Shown here: positions 17,372-26,394 of the stretch, in pieces
Position numbering within the stretch: the stretch's first letter is position 1
Layout of the letters: every line of letters starts with the position of its first letter
Source of the DNA: Pedobacter sp. L105
Lineage (GTDB): Bacteria > Bacteroidota > Bacteroidia > Sphingobacteriales > Sphingobacteriaceae
Direction: 5' to 3'
Assembly: GCF_009765875.1 (NCBI RefSeq)
Contig: NZ_LMUP01000005.1
Coordinates: forward strand, 1-64,000
DNA: 64,000 nucleotides
Program-made: the position numbers and the translations under genes
Notes under the pieces: model-generated
Database searches by the model: none
What the model saw: only the letters and a program-made list of their open reading frames with translations
Told to the model about the DNA's origin: nothing

Positions 17372-18005
17372 TATTGGTCTGATCCATCCAGGTTACTGTA
17401 TTGATATTCTTTAAGTTTTTAATGCTAGTGTTGTGGTCATGTAAGGTGGCAATAAAACCATTGGGATAGTCTAGTACAGCTATTTGTCCCTTAGTATTAA
17501 AAATAAAGTCAGAATCTTCACCAACCTGCAGATCAGCGAAAGGATGACATTTCCATATTGATTTTTTAAAAGCAAGAGTTGCTCCGCATAACCATTTATG
17601 ATGTTCGGCATCTTCATATCCAAGGTACTGCTGCAATGAAGTAGAATAAAATACAATTTTATTTAAACCCGTAATGTCAGCACCAGAAATTAACAATAGA
17701 TTTACCTGTCGACTGATCCAGTCAGGCGCATACCAATCATCGTCGTCCCAGTTTAAAATGAATTCTCCATTTGCTTTTTCACATGCCACATTACGCTTCT
17801 TACCAATCGTACTTATAGGCTCAGTATAAAAATAACAAATTTGATTGTTATCAGGAATCAGATCAGCGCAAGATTTAATGCCATCGTCTATAATGACCAG
17901 CTCTGCATTGGAATAATCTTGTTTTAAAAAATTATCGATAGCAAAAGGAATAAATTCTTGTCTATTTGCTGTTGGCATAATGCAGGTAACCAAAGGTATG
18001 CTCAT
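17364..18005 (-). CDS. GT2 family glycosyltransferase
   Basis: A 213-aa single-domain enzyme, paralogous to those at 2536 and 3195. It has VTCIMPTANRQEF at the start, LVIIDDG, NWDDDDWYAPDW (with Asn where paralogues have His before the DXD block) and VGEDSDFIFNTKGQIAVLDY. It is cytosolic, without signal or membrane helix. It converges on the GT4 gene with an 8-bp overlap, and its start faces the divergent GT gene at 18162 across a region holding a palindrome-like site at 18070. Confidence 0.83.
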   Translation of the reverse strand: MSIPLVTCIMPTANRQEFIPFAIDNFLKQDYSNAELVIIDDGIKSCADLIPDNNQICYFYTEPISTIGKKRNVACEKANGEFILNWDDDDWYAPDWISRQVNLLLISGADITGLNKIVFYSTSLQQYLGYEDAEHHKWLCGATLAFKKSIWKCHPFADLQVGEDSDFIFNTKGQIAVLDYPNGFIATLHDHNTSIKNLKNINTVTWMDQTNTI

Positions 18006-18069
18006 TATTAAAAGATTTAATTTATTTAAATTTCTATCATAAAATTAAACTTAATCAGAATGGCTAACC

Positions 18070-18083
18070 GGGACAGATGGCAC
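18070..18083. promoter_or_regulatory. Palindrome-like site GGGACAGATGGCAC
   Basis: A weaker match to the GGGWCAWWTGWCCC-like set, placed between two divergent glycosyltransferase genes (starts at 18005 on minus and 18162 on plus). Confidence 0.35.
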
Positions 18084-18161
18084 AAAATCTTAAAACTAGG
18101 TAAGACAGTTCAATATCTTTTTAACTTGTTTTGAATTTATAAACTAATTGAGCAAAGAGTT

Positions 18162-18869
18162 ATGGATATCCAAACAATAACAGCAATCGATGTGATTATA
18201 TTGAGTTATGCACACACCAATGAATTAATGCAAACCACTATCAATTGTATTAACTCGCTCCAGACCTCAGAAGATTCCTCGAAAATAAAATTTAACATCC
18301 TTGTGATGGAATCTCAAAAGGATTTAGGAAACTACCAATATCCATTTTCTAAAACTATTTACCCCGATCAGCCTTTCGGTTACCATACCTATATGAATCT
18401 GGGTATTGAAATGACCAATGCCGCTTATATATGTTTATGCAACAATGATTTGATATTTCATCCCAATTGGGCTTCAGAGATATTAAAAACAATGAACCAA
18501 ATTCCCGATTTGTTGAGTGCCTCACCGATCTGTTCCATTTTACATCCAAATCATGGTTTCGATCTATATAGCGGGATAAAACAAGGTTACCGCATAGGAC
18601 TTGAAATTGCAGGCTGGTGCCTTTTTATGCGGAGAGAGCTCTTTCAGCTTACCGGAAAGCTGGATGAAAATTTCACTTTTAACAGTGCCGATTACGATTA
18701 TGCCAATACTCTAGCTGTACTCAACATCAAACATGCATTGATCACTTCTTCTATTGTTGACCATTTATACAATACCACCGTAAACACGCATAGTAAAGAG
18801 CGACAAGAAGAATTAAATATAACAGATTATTATTATTTTAAATGGAGCCATCGTTTGTTGCCTTTTTAG
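18162..18869 (+). CDS. GT2-like glycosyltransferase (NND-type)
   Basis: A 235-aa paralogue of 1348-2067. It shares the N-terminal IDVIILSYAH, LCNNDLIFHPNWA at the DXD position, SPICSILHPN, IAGWCLFMRRELF and ADYDYANTLAVLNIKHALITSSIVDHL. The protein is soluble. The two genes lie about 16 kb apart on opposite strands, which points to duplication and dispersal within the region. The 3' end is 3 nt from the convergent sigma-factor gene. Confidence 0.75.
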   Translation: MDIQTITAIDVIILSYAHTNELMQTTINCINSLQTSEDSSKIKFNILVMESQKDLGNYQYPFSKTIYPDQPFGYHTYMNLGIEMTNAAYICLCNNDLIFHPNWASEILKTMNQIPDLLSASPICSILHPNHGFDLYSGIKQGYRIGLEIAGWCLFMRRELFQLTGKLDENFTFNSADYDYANTLAVLNIKHALITSSIVDHLYNTTVNTHSKERQEELNITDYYYFKWSHRLLPF

Positions 18870-18872
18870 CTT

Positions 18873-19448
18873 TTATAAACTAATCAGGATCATTAGCTTA
18901 CTCAAGAACTCCCTTAAGCTGGCAAAGGAAGTCAGCAGTTGATTCTGTACAGTTTTTTGAGAAATCCCAAGAATCTCACTAATCTCTTTCGTAGACCGCT
19001 CCTCCATATACTTCATTTGAAAAATCACACGTCTCTTTTCTGGTTGTAAAGACATCCATATAGCAATACAACCTTTTAGCTCTTTTTCATTCAGCAAAGA
19101 ATCTGCCTGCAAATCAGCTAAAGCGATATGTTCCAAAGGTTCTATAAACTCTGGTCCTGCCTGCCCTCTTCTGTAAACCATGAATACCTGATAGCGCAAT
19201 GCGGTAATCAGGTAAGGATAAAGACTGTCAATTTTCCTGCTGCCCCTTTTGGTCCAGAGGTCAGAAAAAACATCCTGAACTATTTCATCAACAACTTCAA
19301 TTCTGCGCATCCGTTTAAAGGTTTCATTATATAACTTCTTCCAATACCTCTCATAAATTTCATCAAAAGCCCCCCTATCGCTTTCTCTTAAATAAGCGAT
19401 CAACTCGGCATCAGTGAAAGACGTGTAATTGGCAAGTTTCGATATCAT
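18873..19448 (-). CDS. ECF-type RNA polymerase sigma-70 factor
   Basis: A 191-aa extracytoplasmic-function sigma factor. The start at 19448 (MISKLANYTSF) is preferred over 19493, since the extra 15 residues do not resemble the family. Region 2 is seen as FDEIYERYWKKLYNETFKRM...VVDEIVQDVFSDLW (about 30-80), region 4 as LQPEKRRVIFQMKYMEERSTKEISEILGISQKTVQNQL (about 135-175). Bacteroidota usually encode it directly upstream of FecR-SusC-SusD; here the same-strand FecR lies 3.9 kb downstream with four glycosyltransferase genes between. Confidence 0.92.
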   Translation of the reverse strand: MISKLANYTSFTDAELIAYLRESDRGAFDEIYERYWKKLYNETFKRMRRIEVVDEIVQDVFSDLWTKRGSRKIDSLYPYLITALRYQVFMVYRRGQAGPEFIEPLEHIALADLQADSLLNEKELKGCIAIWMSLQPEKRRVIFQMKYMEERSTKEISEILGISQKTVQNQLLTSFASLREFLSKLMILISL

Positions 19449-19745
19449 AGTCCTCTTTAAATAAATCCTCGATTGCCAAAAAATGGCCATCACATAAAAT
19501 TTTTATTAAAAAAATGAAGTAAATAATAACTTTAGCTAAATGCTTTTAAAATTATTCTATAAACGTTTTTGGAGTAAAGACGGATTTTAGACCGGCTAAA
19601 ATATTTTTATTTTATACCGTAATATTCTAAAATACAAATATTTATGTAATTTAGTCGCGCTGATTTTCACATTTACGTATATGAGTGTGGTTAGCAATTA
19701 ACCAAATATAATGCAGCCTGTGGACCCGGTCTTAAGGCTAAAAGT

Positions 19746-22151
19746 ATGAATATGAAATTTAAAGCAATTTTAATCAATCATTTAGTGCTGTTTGGAATAT
19801 TTACGGCAAAAGGCCAATCATCGGCCATCAATCCGGCCTTGTTAAAAGGTGCCTGGAGTGCCGGCTGGATTACCCATCCTACAGCAATGCAGCGTGAATA
19901 TGGTGTTTATCATTTTAGAAAAACCTTTACCCTTCCCATTGTTCCTGCAACTTTTTTAATTCATGTATCAGCAGACAACCGCTACCGTTTATTCGTCAAC
20001 GGCATTCCTGTTAATTCCGGGCCAGCCCGGGGTGATCTATTCAATTGGTATTATGAATCACTGGATATTGCAGCTTATTTAAAACCAGGCGAAAATACGA
20101 TTGCCGCGATGGTGTGGAATATGGGCACGCTAGCTCCTGTAGCACAGGTATCCAATCAGACCGCTTTTCTGGTTCAGGGAAACACCAGTGCAGAGGAAAT
20201 TGTAAATACCAATACAGGATGGAAAGTTTTACAAAATAAAGCTTATACCCCCTGCTCATTAGATAACGGAGAAAGATTGAAAGCTTATATGGTGATTGGT
20301 CCCGGAGACCAGGTAGATGGCAGCCAATACCCATGGGGTTGGGAATATCCGGGTTATAATGATGCCAGTTGGGAAAATGCAATGGAAATTACCCATCCCG
20401 AACCAGTAGGTTATGGTACTGATAACCGCTGGACATTGGCACCAAGGAATATTCCTTTATTTGAAGAACATTTGTCACGTTTTCCGGTTGTCCGACGTTC
20501 TTCAGGTATAAAAGTGGAACCAGAATTTTTAACTGGAAAAAAAACCTTAAAAATCCCTGCGCATCAAACTGTGAGTATATTACTGGATGCCATCAATAAT
20601 ACAGTTGCTTATCCCCAGCTACTGGTAACTAAAGGAAAAGGCTCTTCTATAAAAATGACTTATGCGGAAGCCTTATTTGACAAACAGGGAAATAAGGGAA
20701 ACCGGAATGATATAGAAAATAAAGAGATTAAAGGAAATTATGATATTTTTTTACCGGACGGCGGAGAAACCAGAAAATTCAGACCATTATGGTTTAGAGG
20801 TTACAGATACCTCCAGCTGGATATCACTACTGCAGATGAACCGCTTTTAGTAAATGATATTTACAGTATGAAAACAGGTTATCCTCTGCAGCTGAATGCC
20901 ACCTTCACCAGCAATGATCGTGAATTACAGGAAATCTGGAAAGTTGGATGGCACACAGCAGAACTTTGCGCAGGAGAGCTCTATTATGATTGCCCCTATT
21001 ATGAGCAGTTGCAATACACAGGAGACAGCCGGATACAGGCACTGATCTCTTTGTATGGAAGTGGTGATGACCGGCTGATGCGCAAAGCCATTTTAGATTT
21101 TTATCATTCCAGAACACCAGAAGGGTTAACGCAAGGCAGGTATCCAAGCAACCGCTTGCAGATCATCCCTACCTTTTCCTTGTTCTGGATCTCTATGGTA
21201 TATGACTACTGGATGCACCGACAGGATGATGCCTTTGTTAAACAGTTCCTGCCAGCAATCAATGAGATCCTTGAATGGTATAAAACAAGAGTAGACCAGC
21301 GGAAAAAAATGCTGGGACCACTAACGTGGTGGAATTTCGTAGACTGGGATAATTTTAACGACTGGGGTACTGCTCCCGGCGCAGATACCGGGGGTTCCTC
21401 TATTATTACTCTACAATATGCTTATACCCTAAATCAGGCAGCAGACCTTTACCGGGCTTTTGACCATGCCGGACAGACAGTAGATTGCAAATTGCTGGCC
21501 AGGGAACTAAATGACCATACCTTTGCTGCTTGTTACAACGCAGAAAAAGGATTACTGGCAGATACACCTGAGCAGAGAACTTATAGTCAGCATGCCAGTA
21601 TCTGGGCAGTATTAAGCGGGGCAGTTCCATTGCCTGAAGCCCAGCGTTTAATGAAAAATTTGCTGAAAGATAAATCTATAGGCCAGGTGACTTTCTTTTA
21701 TCGGTTTTACCTGATCCAGGCGCTTAAAAAAGCAGAAATGGCTGATTTATATTACAGCGAGCTGCAACCATGGAGAGAAATGCTAAAACTGGGCTTAACC
21801 ACCTTTGCAGAAAAGCCTGAGCCTACACGCTCGGATTGTCATGCCTGGAGCGCCAGTCCCAATTATGATTTCCTGGCTACGATCTGTGGGATTATGCCCG
21901 AGACACCGGGATTTCGCACGGTATTGATTAAACCTGCTTTAGGAGAATTGACTGAAGCAGCAGCTACCTTTCCCCATCCTACAGGAAAGATTACAGTGAA
22001 ATTTATACGACAAGGAAAAGACGGCATTCATGCTGAGATCACCTTACCTGAAAGCCTGACTGGAACATTTATCTGGCAAGACAGGATCATCAAGATACAT
22101 GGTGGCAAACAGGCCATCACTATTAACCAACCTAAACAAACCAATTCATGA
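19746..22151 (+). CDS. GH78-type alpha-L-rhamnosidase
   Basis: An 801-aa exported enzyme predicted to remove terminal alpha-L-rhamnose from glycans or glycosides. A signal peptide ends near residue 24 (TAKGQ). N-terminal beta-sandwich domains include the carbohydrate-binding DNRYRLFVNGIPVNSGPARGD and YLKPGENTIAAMVWN. The catalytic (alpha/alpha)6 barrel begins near 400 and contains DCPYYEQLQYTGDSR at about 416, with the general-acid region typical of GH78, then WWNFVDWDNFNDWG near 525 and RSDCHAWSASPNY near 695. The C-terminal sandwich follows. It is monocistronic with a strong terminator at 22321, and probably works with the nearby GH97 and MGH1-like enzymes. Confidence 0.87.
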   Translation: MNMKFKAILINHLVLFGIFTAKGQSSAINPALLKGAWSAGWITHPTAMQREYGVYHFRKTFTLPIVPATFLIHVSADNRYRLFVNGIPVNSGPARGDLFNWYYESLDIAAYLKPGENTIAAMVWNMGTLAPVAQVSNQTAFLVQGNTSAEEIVNTNTGWKVLQNKAYTPCSLDNGERLKAYMVIGPGDQVDGSQYPWGWEYPGYNDASWENAMEITHPEPVGYGTDNRWTLAPRNIPLFEEHLSRFPVVRRSSGIKVEPEFLTGKKTLKIPAHQTVSILLDAINNTVAYPQLLVTKGKGSSIKMTYAEALFDKQGNKGNRNDIENKEIKGNYDIFLPDGGETRKFRPLWFRGYRYLQLDITTADEPLLVNDIYSMKTGYPLQLNATFTSNDRELQEIWKVGWHTAELCAGELYYDCPYYEQLQYTGDSRIQALISLYGSGDDRLMRKAILDFYHSRTPEGLTQGRYPSNRLQIIPTFSLFWISMVYDYWMHRQDDAFVKQFLPAINEILEWYKTRVDQRKKMLGPLTWWNFVDWDNFNDWGTAPGADTGGSSIITLQYAYTLNQAADLYRAFDHAGQTVDCKLLARELNDHTFAACYNAEKGLLADTPEQRTYSQHASIWAVLSGAVPLPEAQRLMKNLLKDKSIGQVTFFYRFYLIQALKKAEMADLYYSELQPWREMLKLGLTTFAEKPEPTRSDCHAWSASPNYDFLATICGIMPETPGFRTVLIKPALGELTEAAATFPHPTGKITVKFIRQGKDGIHAEITLPESLTGTFIWQDRIIKIHGGKQAITINQPKQTNS

Positions 22152-22320
22152 TTTCTTTAACCAAAATTCCACGTCCGCCTTAAAAGTCATTTATCCTTTA
22201 GGTTTCGATCACAACCAGGCTAATATCCAGACAGAATTATTAACATTTTGAGCGGACATGAAGCTCCAGGATTTTAACTTTTAGGATAGCATCTCTGAAT
22301 GAGACTGATTTTTAGGGTTT

Positions 22321-22357
22321 AAAGGGATCAAATTTCAGCAATGAATTTGATCCCTTT
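22321..22357 (+). terminator. Hairpin terminator after the rhamnosidase gene
   Basis: AAAGGGATCAAATT (22321-22334) pairs perfectly with AATTTGATCCCTTT (22344-22357), with a 9-nt loop and T-rich continuation. Confidence 0.75.
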
Positions 22358-22954
22358 GTTAGTGGATTGAGTGTTAATTAAAATCAGCTTCGATATTAAA
22401 TAATTAGTTTATTATAAATATTTTTTAAAAACAAACATAAGAATAGGCAGTTTATTTATCTTAAAATTCTTTTGGTATCCATCAATAAAATTGATAAATC
22501 CACGAATTTTAATCCATAAAATAGCGCGACAAGGGAACGATTTTAAAAAAAGACAAGGTAGTTAATGGGCTTTTTTATAATGTGACAAATGACACATCGT
22601 CTATAGATGTAAAAATTAAAACGTTAAAAAGGGTAATTATGGGTAATAATTGATAGCTATTATAGATTAGCAAGGATCAGAGCAATTATTTAAGTAAAAT
22701 GATAATATGCAGTTATAACTTGGTAAAAAATTGTTAGTATATTTAGTGCTAATAAATAATTTATTAAATGTATTTTTTCGTATTTTGTTGAATATAAATA
22801 ATTTGATCGCCTATGAATTGCACATTATTGGTTCCTACTTAAAGATTTAAGCAGGATAGTTACACTAAGAATTTGCCGTAGTGTTTTAACACTGCGAGGC
22901 AAATCAGCCCGAAATTAATTAATTGTTCGTGTCATATTTAAATTATCGTATGAA
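22358..22954. other. 600-nt AT-rich intergenic region
   Basis: No gene was recognised. The only clear structure is an inverted repeat at 22871-22904, ATTTGCC...GGCAAAT enclosing GTGTT-TT-AACAC, about 50 nt before the Crp-type gene. It could be a 5' UTR hairpin or an operator. Confidence 0.4.
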
Positions 22955-23533
22955 ATGGAAAATGAGGAATTGTTCAAGTTATTAGCTGGAAAATATTCTT
23001 TGCGTTTGGAGTTAAAAGAAAAGCTCAACGACATGATTAAAAGAGAATACTACGCTAAAAGTCAGATTATCTTAAAGCCTGGTCAGATAGCCAACCGGGC
23101 CTGGTTTATCGAAAAAGGATCTGCTATGGGGTTTGTGTATAAAGAAGAAAAGAAAGTACCATTCTGGTTCTGGAACGAAAATGAACTCATGGTTTCGCTC
23201 AATAGCTTCTTTAACCAGGTGCCATCAGAATCTTACATTGAATTGCTGGAACCCAGCGTGTTGTTATCGATCTCTTTCGACCATGTGAACGAGATCGTGA
23301 AAGGATTTCCGGAATCCAATGATTACATCCGGAGGATCATGAATGAATATCAGCGGATGAGCGAAAAAAGGATACTGGAGTTCGCCGCTTACACACCCGA
23401 AGAACATTACCTTCATTTGATGAAGGACTGTCCTGCGATTTTCAGAAAAGCTTCTGTAGAAAGCATTGCCGCTTATTTAGGCATATCACGTAAAACACTC
23501 AACCGAATTAGAACCAGAACCAGACGGATGTAA
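22955..23533 (+). CDS. Crp/Fnr family transcriptional regulator
   Basis: A 192-aa regulator. The N-terminal two-thirds form a cyclic-nucleotide-binding-type jelly roll (LKPGQIANRAWFIEKGSAMGFVYKEEKKVPFWFWNENELM). The C-terminal helix-turn-helix is SVESIAAYLGISRKTLNRIR. The conserved cAMP-contact residues of true CRP are not obvious, as is common for Bacteroidota members of this family. It is monocistronic, with an inverted repeat upstream and a rho-independent terminator downstream. Targets are unknown. Confidence 0.88.
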   Translation: MENEELFKLLAGKYSLRLELKEKLNDMIKREYYAKSQIILKPGQIANRAWFIEKGSAMGFVYKEEKKVPFWFWNENELMVSLNSFFNQVPSESYIELLEPSVLLSISFDHVNEIVKGFPESNDYIRRIMNEYQRMSEKRILEFAAYTPEEHYLHLMKDCPAIFRKASVESIAAYLGISRKTLNRIRTRTRRM

Positions 23534-23558
23534 AATTTATTAAATTAATGCTTCTCTG

Positions 23559-23605
23559 AAAAGGGACAAAAGACCGGTTTTTGGGTCCTTTGTCCCTTTT
23601 TTTTT
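23559..23605 (+). terminator. Rho-independent terminator of the Crp-type gene
   Basis: The arms AAAAGGGACAAAAGACC (23559-23575) and GGTCCTTTGTCCCTTTT (23584-23600) pair with one mismatch and are followed by a run of T. The arm resembles the GGGACA half of the palindrome-like sites, but the position and T-run mark it as a terminator. Confidence 0.85.
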
Positions 23606-23649
23606 GTCGCCCCCACCCGTAACTTGGTGATATACTAAGTGCAAAAAAT

Positions 23650-24057
23650 ATGAACCCACAACCTTTTATCATCATCATTACCGGATTTCTTATTCTGCTT
23701 TGGGCCTATGCTTCCTTGTCTAAAGTATTCAATTTTTATAAGTTTAAGCAGGCTATGCTGACCCAGGTTTTCCCAAGATGGGTAGGTAAGATCTTTAGTT
23801 ACCTGGTGCCTTTAGTGGAACTGGTGATCATTGTGCTGCTGGTATTACCTGATACGAGGTTACTGGGTATGTATGCTTCGCTATTCCTGATGGGACTATT
23901 TACCCTCTATGTTGGAGGAGCCGTATTCCAGATCTATGAGCGCCATCCATGCGCCTGCGGTGGCCTATTTGCCCGCATGGGATGGTACAAACATTTTAAA
24001 GTAAATATCGTGCTCACCTTTATCGCCCTTGCAGGTGTGATACTGATGCAGCTATAA
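23650..24057 (+). CDS. MauE/DoxX-like integral membrane protein
   Basis: A 135-aa membrane protein with about four transmembrane helices: residues 7-25, 46-65, 72-95 and 115-133. Between helices 3 and 4 lies RHPCACGGLF, a C-x-C pair found in MauE-like proteins, which are linked to disulfide or methylamine-dehydrogenase maturation. No partner redox genes are adjacent, so the physiological role is unclear. Family placement rests on topology and the CxCGG loop. Confidence 0.65.
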   Translation: MNPQPFIIIITGFLILLWAYASLSKVFNFYKFKQAMLTQVFPRWVGKIFSYLVPLVELVIIVLLVLPDTRLLGMYASLFLMGLFTLYVGGAVFQIYERHPCACGGLFARMGWYKHFKVNIVLTFIALAGVILMQL

Positions 24058-24160
24058 AGAAATTAACTACGAGCCTGGTTAATGAATTGTTTTTTTCATG
24101 ATGACAGAATGGGAAGCCTGGATGGATGTCCGGCTTCCTCTTCAAATTAAACAGTCACAT

Positions 24161-24373
24161 TTAGGCGATATGAGATTCTTCCAATTTGGCATGAAGCTGA
24201 TGAAGTCGCAGCATAAAAACATCCGCAGATTTTAAATGGCCATTTTTTTTGATATAGCTAAAATGCGAATCGAGAAACAAGGGCAGGTCTTCTATGACTA
24301 CTCCTTGCACCAATTCAATCTTTTCCGGCAGTTCAATCCCGGTAAAATAAGCTTCTAATTCTTCTATTGACAT
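24161..24373 (-). CDS. DUF6965-like small acidic protein
   Basis: A 70-aa acidic, helical protein: SIEELEAYFTGIELPEKIELVQGVVIEDLPLFLDSHF then a tail of FMLRLHQLHAKLE. The pattern resembles a short Bacteroidota domain of unknown function (DUF6965). It has no signal peptide or membrane segment. It is divergent from the small membrane protein at 24407. The function is unknown and the family assignment is from memory of its motif. Confidence 0.6.
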   Translation of the reverse strand: MSIEELEAYFTGIELPEKIELVQGVVIEDLPLFLDSHFSYIKKNGHLKSADVFMLRLHQLHAKLEESHIA

Positions 24374-24406
24374 CCGACGAATATAAATAAATTAAAAAAG
24401 AGTTTT

Positions 24407-24646
24407 ATGAAAACACTACTCACCGTTTTAAAAAATATTATCGTCGGTTTAATTATCCTTGTAGTAATTCAGATTGCCATCAATTTATATAAAATTATGA
24501 AAGCACCGGATTCCTATCATTCTTATAATCCTTATATTTTTTATACCAGTTTTCCGCCACATCAGGATGCTGTAACTGTATTGTTATTATTCATCGCTTT
24601 TTTTCTCACCATAGCCTTATTGATTATAAAGAGCCTAAATAGTTGA
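24407..24646 (+). CDS. Small membrane protein, function unknown
   Basis: A 79-aa protein with two hydrophobic helices (about 8-28, IIVGLIILVVIQIAINLY, and about 56-76, VTVLLLFIAFFLTIALLII) joined by a tyrosine-rich loop (SYHSYNPYIFYTSFPP). The ATG at 24407 is preceded by AAAAAAGAG. It is not recognised as a known family. It is located between the DUF6965-like gene and a glycosyltransferase gene. Confidence 0.5.
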   Translation: MKTLLTVLKNIIVGLIILVVIQIAINLYKIMKAPDSYHSYNPYIFYTSFPPHQDAVTVLLLFIAFFLTIALLIIKSLNS

Positions 24647-24712
24647 GCTCAAATGGGTGATTTATGTAACCTTTGGCCGTTTTAGCACTCGCTGTTATCC
24701 TTAATTTTAAGA

Positions 24713-25402
24713 ATGAGCGAAAATTATCCTTTAATTTCATGCATTTGCATATCAAATGGCAATCATGCGTTGCTTAACAGAGCTATTGCCTGCTTCCAGT
24801 CGCAAAATTATCCGAATAAGGAGTTGGTCATTTCTTATGATCAAAACAAACAGCAAATTAAAGCTGTAATTGAAAATTTATCTGATGATCGGGATTTACA
24901 GCTATCAACTATCGAACAGACAGATCGATTTGGAGACGCTTTGAATAATTCGGTAAACGTAGCTACAGGAGATTATATTTGTTTGTGGAATGATGATGAC
25001 TGGTATCATCCAAGCCGTTTATGGTTCCAATACAATTGTATACAGGGAACCCGATATGATGCCAGTGTACTCAACCGGATCATATTGTATGATGCAATTT
25101 CGTTTAAAGCTTATGTTTCCTCTTCTTATCTCTTGTCCAGCAGTTTATTGTGCAAAAAAATGTTGATCCAAAGCCATCCGTTTAACGGTTTAAGTAGTGG
25201 CGAAAATTTGCCTGTCATAGATTTTCTGGTAAAAGAAAAATCGCTGTTCTACATGGATGACTGCCCATTTCTTTACGCATTTATATATTATGGGAGAAAT
25301 AATATTGACTATTGGATTTACAAACATATTTTCAACAAAAGTGAATTGCTCAATAAGGAACTCACAAACACTATTTATGATCTATTGGAAATACCTGATT
25401 AA
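24713..25402 (+). CDS. GT2-like glycosyltransferase (divergent)
   Basis: A 229-aa soluble protein of the GT2 fold. ISCICISNGNHALLNRAIACFQSQNYPNKELVIS at the N terminus matches the IMPTANR...ELVIIDDG region of the paralogues but lacks the DDG. LWNDDDWYHPSR at about residues 92-103 keeps the DXD-type site. The C-terminal half is much less conserved. It is followed after 83 nt by a methyltransferase gene in the same direction, with a palindrome-like site between. Confidence 0.72.
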   Translation: MSENYPLISCICISNGNHALLNRAIACFQSQNYPNKELVISYDQNKQQIKAVIENLSDDRDLQLSTIEQTDRFGDALNNSVNVATGDYICLWNDDDWYHPSRLWFQYNCIQGTRYDASVLNRIILYDAISFKAYVSSSYLLSSSLLCKKMLIQSHPFNGLSSGENLPVIDFLVKEKSLFYMDDCPFLYAFIYYGRNNIDYWIYKHIFNKSELLNKELTNTIYDLLEIPD

Positions 25403-25418
25403 TAACATATTCCATTAT

Positions 25419-25432
25419 GAGACATTTGACCT
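25419..25432. promoter_or_regulatory. Palindrome-like site GAGACATTTGACCT
   Basis: A member of the GGGWCAWWTGWCCC-like set, 53 nt upstream of the methyltransferase at 25486. Confidence 0.4.
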
Positions 25433-25485
25433 GTAATAACCATTTAATCGTTCATAAATTGCTAACAGCTTAATTTATAAATAAA

Positions 25486-26262
25486 ATGATAGATAAACTT
25501 TACAAAGAATTTGCGGAATATTATGCAAAAATAGCTAGTGATAGAAACTACAAAGACCATCTGGATATAATTTTGGAATCATATGAACCTGAACATCAAT
25601 GCCATACTTTATTAGAATTATTTGCTGGTCAGGCATTGCATAGTATTAATGCATCAAAAAGAAACAGTATCGATGTATGGGCAATAGATTCAAGTGCCGA
25701 ATTGAGACAGGTAGCCCTGGTTAATGGATTTAAAAACCAAGGTCAATATCTGGTTGGTCATCTTCCTGAAGCAATTTTAGATTATGTAGGTAAAGTGAAA
25801 TTTGATTGTATTATCTGTTTGTCTCTCTCCATTGCGCATTTAAACAAAAAATCAGTTTATGAATTACTTTATAACATTAAAGAAGTATTAAACGAAAAAG
25901 GTAAAGTATTTATAGAAGTTGACGATATACGTGCAATCATGGAATATTTACAAAGTGGGGCTCCTATTAGTTATTATGAAGTCCAGGACACTAACGGAGA
26001 TCACATCAAATACGCATGGCCATCCAATAAAATGAAATTTAACCATTATAGTCATACAGCAGAAGTTCCTGTGAAAGTAATTATAGAATCTACAACGGGT
26101 ACAGAATCTATGGAATTTATCTCGGAAGAAAACATGTATGGTGCTGATGATATCCTATTTATAGCTGACCTTTTGGGCTATAATGGTAGAATATTAAGTA
26201 AAGAAGATCAATGGGCAAAAGCTTTCGAAAACACAGTGGTCATTGAATTGTCGCATAATTAA
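25486..26262 (+). CDS. Class I SAM-dependent methyltransferase-like protein
   Basis: A 258-aa protein. LLELFAGQALHSINA at about residues 44-58 is motif I (the SAM-binding loop), WAIDSSAELRQVA at about 65-77 gives the acidic motif II, VKFDCIICLSLSIAHL at about 104-119 is motif IV, and LNEKGKVFIEVDD is the post-motif strand. The C-terminal half is beta-rich and not typical of known families. A full-length paralogue occurs at 38529-39311; both start M-I-D-(K/R)-L-Y and both are embedded among glycosyltransferase genes. The substrate is unknown; a modified glycan or the small proteins are possible. Confidence 0.8.
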   Translation: MIDKLYKEFAEYYAKIASDRNYKDHLDIILESYEPEHQCHTLLELFAGQALHSINASKRNSIDVWAIDSSAELRQVALVNGFKNQGQYLVGHLPEAILDYVGKVKFDCIICLSLSIAHLNKKSVYELLYNIKEVLNEKGKVFIEVDDIRAIMEYLQSGAPISYYEVQDTNGDHIKYAWPSNKMKFNHYSHTAEVPVKVIIESTTGTESMEFISEENMYGADDILFIADLLGYNGRILSKEDQWAKAFENTVVIELSHN

Positions 26263-26337
26263 TATGAAAACAGGGAAGATCTAAAATACTGTTTAGTAAC
26301 AATGGGTTTTCAATTTATCAAGTTGATAAGAAATTAA

Positions 26338-26394
26338 ATAGCGGTGCCAAATTATTAAAGAGAAAATTCCTTCTTAATAGTTTGGCGCCGCTAT
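26338..26394. terminator. Long hairpin terminator between convergent genes
   Basis: ATAGCGGTGCCAAATTATTAA pairs with TTAATAGTTTGGCGCCGCTAT with few mismatches across a short loop. It directly follows the stop of the small-protein gene on minus and lies 75 nt after the methyltransferase on plus. Confidence 0.8.

Noticed and set aside
20041..20382. 113-aa minus-strand open frame
   Set aside because: Antisense shadow of the GH78 gene.
23559..23605. Palindrome-like regulator site (GGGACAAAAGACC)
   Set aside because: It is the arm of a hairpin followed by a T-run immediately after a gene, so a terminator explains it.
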